Positions 46,815 through 54,492 of a stretch of DNA of 64,000 nucleotides are shown one piece after another. The notes below the pieces were generated by a model, which ran no database searches, had not been told where the DNA came from, and saw only the letters and a list, made by a program, of their open reading frames with translations. This DNA comes from Hyphomicrobium sp. CS1GBMeth3 (GTDB lineage Bacteria; Pseudomonadota; Alphaproteobacteria; Rhizobiales; Hyphomicrobiaceae). The stretch is taken from the NCBI RefSeq assembly GCF_900117455.1, contig NZ_FPHO01000003.1:1-64000 (forward strand). Reading direction: 5' to 3'. Numbering within the stretch: the first letter of the stretch is position 1; each line of letters starts with the position of its first letter. The position numbers were made by a program, and so were the translations under genes.

Positions 46815-47060
46815 ATGGCTCAACGGCCGAGACAAAAGGCTAAGCGCCCGGCCGGTCGCGCAAAAGCGGCCGCACCGTCCGCACCCGGAACGCCGGAAAC
46901 GCGCGTCAAGGTGCTCGAGCAGGAGCGCGACGCACTGAAACGCGAGCTGGAGGTCGCCCGCCAGCGAATCGCTGCACTCGAGGAAAGCCGCAGCGTCGTT
47001 GCCAACCGCATCGACTGGATCATCGAGAGCCTGAGCAACGTTGTCGACAAGGGCAGCTGA
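46815..47060 (+). CDS. Small coiled-coil protein at the zapA position
   Basis: An 81-residue protein. A basic Lys/Arg/Ala N-terminus (QRPRQKAKRPAGRAKAAA) leads to a single coiled coil at 28-63 (VKVLEQERDALKRELEVARQRIAALEES) and a short C-terminal helix (ANRIDWIIESLSNVV). In related genomes this locus, before 6S RNA and 5-formyl-THF cyclo-ligase, holds zapA and/or a DUF4164 coiled-coil gene. This one has neither a recognisable ZapA head nor a strict DUF4164 pattern. A division role is inferred from position only. Confidence 0.7.
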   Translation: MAQRPRQKAKRPAGRAKAAAPSAPGTPETRVKVLEQERDALKRELEVARQRIAALEESRSVVANRIDWIIESLSNVVDKGS

Positions 47061-47097
47061 CCCTCTCGCTTTTTTCCGACGCGCCTCCTATGTTAGC

Positions 47098-47256
47098 GCT
47101 GCTGCGGGGTTCGTCAGGAACACATGAATCTCCAGGGCCTATAAGATCTGCCTGGGAGCTGTCCCTGGCCGGGGCCGTGGCCCCGGACATATGGCGCCCA
47201 CCTTACATTTGTAGGGACCCGGCGAGATCGATCGTTCCAACGGCCACCGCGGCACT
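47098..47256 (+). ncRNA. ssrS: 6S RNA candidate (ssrS)
   Basis: The interval before the 5-formyl-THF cyclo-ligase gene is the standard 6S location, and its sequence folds as a long rod. Terminal pairing TGCTGCGG (47100-47107) with CCGCGGCA (47247-47254), then GGAAC with GTTCC, ATCTC with GAGAT, TCCCT with AGGGA, and an apical CCGGGGCC-type hairpin (GGCCGGGGCC / GGCCCCGG). The hairpin CCTTACA/TGTAGGG beside the central loop is also typical. About 160 bases fits alphaproteobacterial 6S RNA, which binds sigma-70 polymerase by mimicking an open promoter. A TATGTT at 47089 would place the start near 47098. Confidence 0.72.
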
Positions 47257-47286
47257 TCCTTCTTTGCTCCGAAGTCTCGACGCCGG

Positions 47287-47919
47287 ATGCTGCCCGGCTG
47301 GAGCAACCCGTCATCCTCGTCCGTGAAAGGCGCCGCCATCTCCACCGACGTTGCCAAGAAAGAGATGCGCCGCCGCGCCAAGACCATCCGTGACGACGCC
47401 TACGCGCGCCACGGTGATCACGCATCCGAAGCCATCGCGGGCCATGGCATCGCCTTCGCAGCCCGCCCACCGCCCGCGATCGTCTCGGGCTTCCTCGCGA
47501 TCGGCAACGAGATCGACCCGACGCCGCTTATCGAGCGCCTGATCGGCGAGGGCTACCGGATCTGCCTCCCCGTGATGGAGGGCAAGGGCAAGCCGCTCGT
47601 GTTCCGCGCCTGGGCGCCGGGCGAGCCGCTAGCCGAAACCACATGGGGCATCCGCGAGCCGCTGCCGGAGGCCCCGGTGCTCGAGCCCGATATCGTGCTC
47701 GGCCCCCTCCTCGCCTTCGACACCGCAGGCTACCGGCTCGGCTATGGCGGCGGCTTCTACGACCGCACGCTCGCCCGGCTGCGCGCCTTGAAACCGATCG
47801 TCTCCATCGGCATCGGCTTCGACGAGCAGCGGGTCGACGCCGTGCCTCACGTCGATTATGACGAACGCCTCGACTGGATCCTGACCCCGTCCGGGCCGCT
47901 CAAATGCCCGGCCGTGTAG
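47287..47919 (+). CDS. ygfA: 5-formyltetrahydrofolate cyclo-ligase
   Basis: A 210-residue enzyme that converts 5-formyl-THF to methenyl-THF with ATP. KKEMRRRAKTIRDD (start of the fold), FLAIGNEIDPTPLIERL, PLLAFDTAGYRLGYGGGFYDRTLARLR with the GYGGGFYDR phosphate/ATP motif. The exact start is unclear: ATG at 47287 adds about 25 residues before the fold, and its 5' end lies just after the 6S RNA, as in other proteobacteria where 6S and ygfA are cotranscribed. Confidence 0.95.
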   Translation: MLPGWSNPSSSSVKGAAISTDVAKKEMRRRAKTIRDDAYARHGDHASEAIAGHGIAFAARPPPAIVSGFLAIGNEIDPTPLIERLIGEGYRICLPVMEGKGKPLVFRAWAPGEPLAETTWGIREPLPEAPVLEPDIVLGPLLAFDTAGYRLGYGGGFYDRTLARLRALKPIVSIGIGFDEQRVDAVPHVDYDERLDWILTPSGPLKCPAV

Positions 47920-47995
47920 CGAAAGCGCGAATGATCGGCCGCCTCCAACCACATCACACGTCGCCCCTCTCGGGTCGTAGAGAGGAGGCAGTCTG

Positions 47996-48820
47996 ATGCG
48001 CCTCCTCTTCCTCGGCGATATCGTCGGACGCACGGGCCGCCGCGCAGCGGTCGAGGCGATCCCGCGCCTGCGCGAACGCTACAAGCTCGACTTCCTTGTT
48101 ATTAACGGCGAGAACGCGGCCGGCGGCTTCGGCATCACGGAGGCGATCCACCTCGAGTTGATCGACGCCGGCGCCGACGCCGTCACGCTCGGTAACCACG
48201 CCTTCGACCAGAAGGACACGCTTGTCTTCATCGAGCGCCAGGAGCGCCTGATCCGCCCCGTGAACTTCCCGCCCGGCACGCCGGGCCGCGGCGCCGCGCT
48301 GCTCAAGGCTCGAAACGGCGCCGACGTGCTCGTCATCAACGCCATGGGCCGCGTGTTCATGACCGAGATCGACTGCCCGTTCCGCGCCATCGATCGCGAA
48401 CTCACAGCCTGTCCGCTGAAATCCGGCGCCGATGTCGTACTGATCGACTTCCACGCCGAAGCAACGAGCGAGAAGCAGGCCCTCGGCCACTTCCTCGACG
48501 GCCGCGCAAGCGTCGTCGTCGGCACGCACACGCACACACCGACATCGGACGAGCGCATCCTGGCGGGCGGCACCGCCTACATGTCGGACGCCGGCATGTG
48601 CGGCGACTATAATTCCGTGCTGGGCATGGACATTGAAGAGCCGGTCAACCGCTTCCTGACGCGACTCCCGCGCGAGCGCTTCGAGCCCGCCCTCGGTCCG
48701 GCCACCGTCTCCGGCCTCGCCGTCGAGATCGACGATGCAACGGGACTTGCCACACGCGTCAAAAGTTTGCGGCTCGGTGGTGTCTTGGAACCTACCGAGC
48801 CGCTCTTCTGGGTCGAGTGA
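47996..48820 (+). CDS. YmdB/TIGR00282-type metallophosphoesterase
   Basis: A 274-residue protein. FLGDIVGRTGRRA, VINGENAAGGFGIT, TLGNHAFDQKD, VVLIDFHAEATSEKQAL and VVGTHTHTPTSDERIL are the exact metal-binding motifs of the YmdB family, a dimetal phosphodiesterase able to hydrolyse 2',3'-cAMP and cAMP. It normally sits beside ygfA and yebC in alphaproteobacteria, as here. Start ATG at 47996 with GAGG upstream. Confidence 0.93.
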   Translation: MRLLFLGDIVGRTGRRAAVEAIPRLRERYKLDFLVINGENAAGGFGITEAIHLELIDAGADAVTLGNHAFDQKDTLVFIERQERLIRPVNFPPGTPGRGAALLKARNGADVLVINAMGRVFMTEIDCPFRAIDRELTACPLKSGADVVLIDFHAEATSEKQALGHFLDGRASVVVGTHTHTPTSDERILAGGTAYMSDAGMCGDYNSVLGMDIEEPVNRFLTRLPRERFEPALGPATVSGLAVEIDDATGLATRVKSLRLGGVLEPTEPLFWVE

Positions 48821-49116
48821 GAGAGAGTTGTCTATGGCAGCGCATGAGGAAGGTCCTGGCCGCCCTCATTGCAATGGTGAGCCCTGCTCACCCTGGTCCG
48901 CGATTGGGCAGAAGCGGCATACCTTGAATCTACGTGATTCTGGCCCACCTCGCGAGCCCCTCCATGGCCTCATTAACCTGCTCTTAAGCAGCCTAGAGTC
49001 CCAGAATCACGGCCTTTCAGCCTCCAGGAGGGGTTGACCACCGGGGGGCTGGACCGCATTAAATCGCACCCGAACCCACCCCCAGCGGACACCCGCCCAG
49101 ATAGCCCGGGAGACAC
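48821..49116. promoter_or_regulatory. Cell-cycle-type intergenic region before yebC: CtrA box, three GANTC sites, long inverted repeat
   Basis: 48973-48987 is TTAA-N7-TTAA, the full CtrA consensus. GANTC (CcrM methylation) sites lie at 48926-48930, 48936-48940 and 49014-49018. GTGATTCTGG (48934-48943) and CCAGAATCAC (49011-49020) form a perfect 10-base inverted repeat enclosing the CtrA box, and the box itself overlaps a CTGCT/AGCAG hairpin. The elements are seen directly; cell-cycle control of yebC is inference. Confidence 0.45.
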
Positions 49117-49866
49117 ATGGCCGGCCATTCAGCTTTTAAGAACATTATGCATAAGAAGGGCCGCAAGGATGCGGCCCGGGCCAAGATGTTTGCCAAGTTC
49201 GCGCGAGAAATCACCGTTGCCGCCAAGTCCGGCATGCCCGACCCGGCCATGAACCCGCGCCTGCGTCTTGCCATTGCAACCGCCCGCGCCGAGAACATGC
49301 CCAAGGATAACATCGAGCGCGCCATCAAGAAGGCTCAGGGCGGCGACAGCGAGGCTTACGAGACCATCCGTTACGAGGGTTACGCGCCGGGCGGCGTTGC
49401 CGTCATCGTCGAGGCGCTGACGGACAACCGCAACCGCACCGGTGGCGCCGTGCGCGCCGCTTTCACCAAATCGGGCGGCAATCTCGGCGCCACGGGCGCC
49501 GTCGCCCATATGTTCGAGCACGCGGGCGAGATCCGCTTCAAGCCGGCCGCAGGCTCCCCCGATGCGGTGCTCGAAGCCGCCATCGAGGCCGGCGCCGACG
49601 ACGCCCAGTCCGACGAGGCGGGCCACCTTGTCACATGTAGCTTTGACGGCCTCGGCACAGTCGCGGCGGCTCTCGAGGAAAAGCTCGGTGAACCGGAAAG
49701 CGTCAAAGCCGTTTGGAAACCGAACCTGACCACCGAGGTGGACGAGGAGAACGCCGAGCGCATTATGAAGCTTATTGCCGCCCTCGAGGACGACGACGAC
49801 GTGCAGAACGTTTTCGCGAACTTCGAGGTGTCCGAAGACGTTTTGAAGAAGCTCACAGCCGCCTGA
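49117..49866 (+). CDS. yebC: YebC/PmpR family protein
   Basis: A 249-residue protein starting [37 protein letters not shown], the family opening. [36 protein letters not shown] and the helical third domain follow; length is standard. Historically called transcriptional regulators, members also act on translation of proline-rich stretches. It is usually next to ruvC in alphaproteobacteria; here it is 6.8 kb away, consistent with a rearranged ruv region. Confidence 0.97.
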   Translation: MAGHSAFKNIMHKKGRKDAARAKMFAKFAREITVAAKSGMPDPAMNPRLRLAIATARAENMPKDNIERAIKKAQGGDSEAYETIRYEGYAPGGVAVIVEALTDNRNRTGGAVRAAFTKSGGNLGATGAVAHMFEHAGEIRFKPAAGSPDAVLEAAIEAGADDAQSDEAGHLVTCSFDGLGTVAAALEEKLGEPESVKAVWKPNLTTEVDEENAERIMKLIAALEDDDDVQNVFANFEVSEDVLKKLTAA

Positions 49867-49931
49867 CCGCGCATCGCGCGTGCGCGGGCCGCATTTCACC
49901 CTCAACGTATTGAACACTGGGATATGAGGCC

Positions 49932-50966
49932 ATGACCGAGAAGCTCGAAGACATCGCCATCGCCATGGTGGCACCCGGCAAGGGCATCCTGGCTGCCGAC
50001 GAAAGCTCCGGCACCATCAAGAAGCGCTTCGACAGCATTGGCGTCACCTCCACCGAGGACACCCGCCGCGACTATCGCGAGATGCTGTTCCGCGCCACCG
50101 ACGCCATGAAGAACTACGTTTCCGGCGTCATCCTTTACGATGAGACGATCCGCCAGAAGGCCAAGGACGGCACCACGCTCGTCGACGTCATGAGGGCCGC
50201 AGGCTCGATCCCCGGCATCAAGGTCGATCTCGGCGCCAAGCCGCTTGCCGGCCCCACCTCCGAGATCGAGACCATCACCGAAGGCCTCGACGGCCTGCGC
50301 GAGCGTCTCGCCGAGTACTACGACCTCGGCGCGCGCTTTGCGAAGTGGCGCGCCGTCATCACCATCGCAGACGGCCTGCCGACGTGGAACTCCATCAAAG
50401 CCAACGCGCATGCGCTCGCGCGCTACGCGGCGCTCTGCCAGGAGGCCAAGATCGTGCCGATCGTCGAGCCCGAGGTGCTGATGGACGGCCCTCACTCCGG
50501 CCACGACATCGACGAGTGCTACCGCGTCACCGAATGGACGCTGCGCACCGTCTTCCGCGAGCTCTACGACGCACGTGTCTCGCTCGAGGGCATGGTATTG
50601 AAGCCGAACATGGTCATCGCCGGACAGAAGAGCCCGCGCCAATCCACGCCCGAAGAGGTTGCGGAGAAAACCATCCGCTGCCTCAAGGAGACCGTGCCCT
50701 CCGCGGTACCGGGCATTGCCTTCCTCTCGGGCGGTCAGTCCGACGAGTTGGCGACCAAACATCTCTCGCTGATGAACGCAGCCGGCAATCTGCCCTGGGC
50801 GCTGACGTTCTCTTACGGCCGCGCGCTGCAGGCTGCGGCGCTCAAAGCGTGGGGCGGCAAGTCCGAAAACGTCGCGGCCGGTCAGCGTGCCTTTGCGCAC
50901 CGCGCGCGCATGAACAGTCTCGCGGCGCTCGGCAAGTGGGACGCTGGGCTCGAGAAAGCGGCCTAG
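49932..50966 (+). CDS. Class I fructose-bisphosphate aldolase
   Basis: A 344-residue Schiff-base aldolase. GKGILAADESSGTIKKRFDSIGV is the N-terminal motif, KWRAVITIADGLPTWNSIKANAHALARYA carries the first catalytic lysine region, and LEGMVLKPNMVIAGQKS contains the Schiff-base lysine (LKPNM). The C-terminus (FSYGRALQAAALKAWGGK) is also typical. It cleaves or forms FBP in glycolysis or gluconeogenesis. A strong terminator follows. Confidence 0.97.
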   Translation: MTEKLEDIAIAMVAPGKGILAADESSGTIKKRFDSIGVTSTEDTRRDYREMLFRATDAMKNYVSGVILYDETIRQKAKDGTTLVDVMRAAGSIPGIKVDLGAKPLAGPTSEIETITEGLDGLRERLAEYYDLGARFAKWRAVITIADGLPTWNSIKANAHALARYAALCQEAKIVPIVEPEVLMDGPHSGHDIDECYRVTEWTLRTVFRELYDARVSLEGMVLKPNMVIAGQKSPRQSTPEEVAEKTIRCLKETVPSAVPGIAFLSGGQSDELATKHLSLMNAAGNLPWALTFSYGRALQAAALKAWGGKSENVAAGQRAFAHRARMNSLAALGKWDAGLEKAA

Positions 50967-51004
50967 TCGCACGAAGACGATGTCATTTCGCAAGACAGAG
51001 AGCT

Positions 51005-51048
51005 GAGGGCGTTCCGCGCATCACGACGCGGAGCGCCCTCAAGCTTTT
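51005..51048 (+). terminator. Intrinsic terminator after the aldolase gene
   Basis: GAGGGCGTTCCGCG (51005-51018) pairs with CGCGGAGCGCCCTC (51027-51040) with one G-T pair, followed by AAGCTTTT. Confidence 0.8.
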
Positions 51049-51257
51049 CCGCCGCCGGCACATATTCTCACCGCGAGCTTAGTGCGCTCTCGATTTTTTT
51101 GTGCCATCGCGGAACAACTGAACACCAAATCCCGTTTTATACACAGGCCCACGGGTGCGGCGCCGGATGCCGCATCTCCGCACCAAACGTTTGCGACATG
51201 GGGCGGGGGCCTTCAATTTCTATAGCTTTGATCCAACCGGATCAGGGCTGAAGCAGC

Positions 51258-51288
51258 AAGGCGCAATGAGCCCCCCTCATTGCGCCTT
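51258..51288 (-). terminator. Perfect 13-base hairpin, likely terminator of the L,D-transpeptidase gene
   Basis: AAGGCGCAATGAG (51258-51270), loop CCCCC, CTCATTGCGCCTT (51276-51288). The stem ends in T's on either strand but neither side has a long U-tract. Direction is uncertain. Confidence 0.5.
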
Positions 51289-51341
51289 GACTGTATTTGC
51301 CGCCCGAACGGGAGCTTTCGCTCCGGCCCGCGCAGTCTTTA

Positions 51342-53513
51342 TCAGTTCAACCAAAACCCGGAAATGACATCGGCCAGCGTCTCGGGCGATTGATACGTCT
51401 TCTTCTTGCGTTTCTTCGTCTCTGTCGACGTCGCAACCGTTTCAGCCGCCGCCGGCTCGGGCCGCAGCGTACGTCCGGTTAACGCAGCCGACAGCCGGCT
51501 GTCGTGTCCATAGAGATCGCGGAACGTCGTCACGTGGCCACTCTTGTCGGCCACCGCCGTGAAGTACGTTATATGCACCGGAATGGGGTTCTGGAGCTTG
51601 ACCTCGCCGCCGCGCGCGATCGTGTTCTCGACAGCCGCGGGATCGAGACCGTTGCCTTCCGCAAGCAGAACCGCGGCGAACTGCATGGGATCCTGAACGC
51701 GGATGCAGCCATGCGAGAGCGCCCGGCTCGACTGCCCGAACAGCGAGCGCTCGATCGTATCGTGCATGTAGACGTCGTGCCGGTTCGGGAACATGAACTT
51801 CACGCGACCGAGCGGATTGCTGCCGCCTGGCGGCTGAATGAAGCTGTATGCGCGCAGATCCGCCGTGCTCCAATTGACACTGTCGGGATTGATCTCCCGC
51901 CCACCGTAATAGACCTTGAGCCCGTGCGCCCGGATCGCCGCGCCACCACCGCCGCCGCCGCCAAAGAGCTGTGAGAAGAAGTCACCACCCCCAGCCGAAC
52001 GCAACCGTGGCGCCAGCTCGCGCTGCTTGATGCCATCCGGCATGCCCCAGGAGGGATTGAAGACGATCGTCTTCATCGTCTCGGAGAACACGGGTGTCGC
52101 CCAGTTCGGCAAACCGACGATGATGCGCTCCTCGAACAAAATCTCCTCGCCTTTCGTGACGCGCGTCATGTACTCGGGGATGTTGTTCGTGACGTAGACT
52201 TTGCCGAGATCCTCCGGCATCCAGCGCCAGCGCTCCATGTTCATGACCAGGAGCTGCGTGCTGCGATCGGGGTCTGCTGCAGGGCGCAGAGCCTCGACCT
52301 CGCGGTTGAGCGCCTTGCGCGTCGCACCGGTCAGTTCCCCCGACTCTTCGAGCCCATTCGAGGCCTGGAAGGCCTTGAGCGCCAGCGCAAGCTTCTCGTC
52401 GAACAGCGTCTCCTCAGCGCCGGGCTCCGCCGGCACTTTCACACGCTTGCGCAACAGCGCGATGTTCGGATGCTTGACACCGACCTTCAGCATCTCGCGT
52501 GTCGCCGGAAGATTGATCGTCATCGCCGGATCGATCTCGACTGGCGAGCGCGAGGCGCCGCGCGCGGTGATAAGCGCCTTGTGCAGATACTGGAACTGCG
52601 GGTGCTTGGGATGCTGGTTGCGCAGGTACGCATCGGGTGCCCACGTCGCAGCCAGCTCCGTCAGCACCGTGTTCGGATCCTTGATCGGCGGCGCCTGATC
52701 GAGAATGCGCGAGAGCGACGCGAGATTGACGCGACCACCGCGGGCATGCCGCACGTACTTCAAAAACTCGAGCGTAAGCCGCCCCTCGGCCTCGGCGAGG
52801 GCTTCTGTCGCGGGCGACGCGCCGAGCGTCGGCAGATCGAACGCGGCAGCCGACAAGCCCCATTCGTCAGCCTTGCGGATCTCGTCCATGGTCCGCGTGG
52901 CTTTCGTCGAGAAGCCCGAAGCCTCGACCCAGATCGGCCCCTCGGTGCGCGCGCCGTAGAACGCGACGGCCGCCGCCGCATCATCCTTGTACGCCTTGCC
53001 GGCGTTGGCGGAGTTGCCGAGCCAAGTGCGCACGGCCCCGATCACGGGATCGACGGGCGGAGCGGCTGGCGGCTGAGCCGCAGCGGCAGCAGGCGGTGTC
53101 GCGCCCGCGTCCGGCGCAGAGCTCGCAGCCGAATCTGCCGCAGGCGCGGGTGCAGGCGCAGCCGCGCCCGCCCCAGCGGCAGGCTCTTGCTTGGCGGGCT
53201 CGCTCTTGGTCTCGGCATTGTTTGCAGGCGGCGTCGGCGTGACGGCATTCGCCACGGCATCGGCCGGAGTCTTCTCCGCCGGCTTGGCATCTTGCTGAGC
53301 CGGAGCCGCCGGAGTTTCGGTTTTGGGCTGAGCCTCAGTAGAGGGTGTTGCGGCGGGCGTCGCAGGCTTGTCCGGGATGGCCCCGGTGGTCTCAACGGGG
53401 GAGGTGCCTGTCGGCGGTGTTGCGGTTTGCGCCGCAAGTCCCGAAGCGGTGGCGGCGAGCACGACAACCGAGGCCGTGGCGGAGGCGAGACATTTGAAAG
53501 TCGTGGTGGGCAT
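51342..53513 (-). CDS. L,D-transpeptidase with large Ala/Pro-rich N-terminal region (YcbB/LdtD-like)
   Basis: A 723-residue periplasmic enzyme that makes 3-3 peptidoglycan crosslinks or attaches proteins. Signal peptide 1-28, then about 115 residues of Ala/Pro/Glu low complexity (TPAAPAQQDAKPAEKTPAD, GAGAAAPAPAPAADSAAS). About 155-370 is the LdtD scaffold (IWVEASGFSTKATRTMDEIRKADEWGLSAAAFDLP), about 375-420 a PG-binding domain (DEKLALALKAFQASNGLEESGELTGATRKALN), and the YkuD domain ends in RALSHGCIRVQDP (His/Cys). A Gly7 run lies inside the YkuD insert. The start at 53513 is set by the signal. Confidence 0.93.
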   Translation of the reverse strand: MPTTTFKCLASATASVVVLAATASGLAAQTATPPTGTSPVETTGAIPDKPATPAATPSTEAQPKTETPAAPAQQDAKPAEKTPADAVANAVTPTPPANNAETKSEPAKQEPAAGAGAAAPAPAPAADSAASSAPDAGATPPAAAAAQPPAAPPVDPVIGAVRTWLGNSANAGKAYKDDAAAAVAFYGARTEGPIWVEASGFSTKATRTMDEIRKADEWGLSAAAFDLPTLGASPATEALAEAEGRLTLEFLKYVRHARGGRVNLASLSRILDQAPPIKDPNTVLTELAATWAPDAYLRNQHPKHPQFQYLHKALITARGASRSPVEIDPAMTINLPATREMLKVGVKHPNIALLRKRVKVPAEPGAEETLFDEKLALALKAFQASNGLEESGELTGATRKALNREVEALRPAADPDRSTQLLVMNMERWRWMPEDLGKVYVTNNIPEYMTRVTKGEEILFEERIIVGLPNWATPVFSETMKTIVFNPSWGMPDGIKQRELAPRLRSAGGGDFFSQLFGGGGGGGAAIRAHGLKVYYGGREINPDSVNWSTADLRAYSFIQPPGGSNPLGRVKFMFPNRHDVYMHDTIERSLFGQSSRALSHGCIRVQDPMQFAAVLLAEGNGLDPAAVENTIARGGEVKLQNPIPVHITYFTAVADKSGHVTTFRDLYGHDSRLSAALTGRTLRPEPAAAETVATSTETKKRKKKTYQSPETLADVISGFWLN

Positions 53514-53824
53514 CAGTCTCTCCGTCAAAGCGGGACGCAGCACCCTTTCAATCAATTGGCCGCAGTCTCAACAATGGCCGAGACTTGCCGGGACAGCATG
53601 GCGATTTCAAGCCCGCAGCTCATGCGAGTATTGGGATTCGCGCGCTGGAACGATACCGGTTAGGGGCGCGATGCGATAGGGTTAAGACCGCAAGTGTCTG
53701 CTATTCCAACGGCTAATGCACCACATCGAGGCCGCGAGTCTCTTTTCCGCCCGAATTGAGCCGGATACGCTCGCCCGATACACTAGGACTTTAATTTTCC
53801 CGGCGGGAGATCGACCGAAGGATC
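53514..53824. other. Divergent promoter interval between L,D-transpeptidase and ThiE-like genes
   Basis: 311 bases, no supported ORF. It becomes AT-richer toward 53790-53800 (ACTTTAATTTTCC), just upstream of the ThiE-like gene. No recognisable operator. Confidence 0.35.
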
Positions 53825-54481
53825 ATGACCGAGGCACAGTCGGAGCCACGTCTTTGCCTGATCGCCGCCGCCACTGCGGACGACGCGGGCTGGCACACGC
53901 GCATCGCCGCGGTCCTGGAGGCAACCAGCGCCGCAACCCTGATTCTGACGACACCGAAAGGCGCCAGTATCGACGTCGCCGCCGCGCGCCCCCTCGTCGA
54001 GAAGGCTCAGACAAAGAACATCGCCGTCCTGATCTCCGACGACATCGAAGCAGCGCGTGCGCTCGGTGCCGATGGCGTGCACCTGAGCTGGCGCCCCGAG
54101 ATCGAGGACGCCTACGAGGCCGCCCGCGCCGCTCTTGGCTCTGACGCCATTGTCGGCGCCGACGCTGGCGTCTCGCGCCATGACGCCATGACGCTTGGCG
54201 ACGAAGCCGCAGACTACGTTGCCTTCAGCCGCCTGCCGGACACAAGCGACGACCCAACCGCCGCCGAAGCGCAGCACGAGCTTGTCGCCTGGTGGTCCGA
54301 GGTCTTCGTCGTGCCGGTCGTCGCCTTCGACGTCGAAACACCCGCCGAGGCCGCCGATCTCGTCCGCAACGGCGCCGACTTCATCGCCGTGCGCCTGCCG
54401 CCTGCTCCACCCGAGGCCGGTGACGCAGCCTGGGCTGCCGCGTTTGTCGCAGCGCTCGAGGCCCGCGCCGACGCAGCCTGA
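53825..54481 (+). CDS. ThiE-like (thiamine phosphate synthase family) protein, divergent
   Basis: A 218-residue TIM-barrel protein. SDDIEAARALGADGVHLSWRPEIEDAYEAARAALGSDAIVGADAGVSRHDA aligns with the ThiE pattern ND-x-aDGvHlGq-D-x-R...iG-S-h, and EAADYVAFSRLPDTSDD with aDYv-fGp-f-T. The catalytic GQ-x-D is SWR-x-E here and the GPvF-T-TK diphosphate loop is lost, so TMP synthase activity is doubtful. The gene order aldolase, ThiE-like, Sel1, IMPase is conserved in Hyphomicrobiales. AAGGATC precedes the ATG. Confidence 0.85.
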   Translation: MTEAQSEPRLCLIAAATADDAGWHTRIAAVLEATSAATLILTTPKGASIDVAAARPLVEKAQTKNIAVLISDDIEAARALGADGVHLSWRPEIEDAYEAARAALGSDAIVGADAGVSRHDAMTLGDEAADYVAFSRLPDTSDDPTAAEAQHELVAWWSEVFVVPVVAFDVETPAEAADLVRNGADFIAVRLPPAPPEAGDAAWAAAFVAALEARADAA

Positions 54482-54492
54482 GGAGCCTCCCC

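Larger units (their letters stand above)
50967..51341. other. Intergenic interval between aldolase and L,D-transpeptidase genes
   Basis: 375 bases without a gene; the short frames here are unsupported. It carries the aldolase terminator (51005-51048), a GTGCGG/CCGCAC repeat near 51156-51184 and the perfect 13-base hairpin at 51258-51288 that probably ends the L,D-transpeptidase transcript or a small RNA. Confidence 0.5.
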
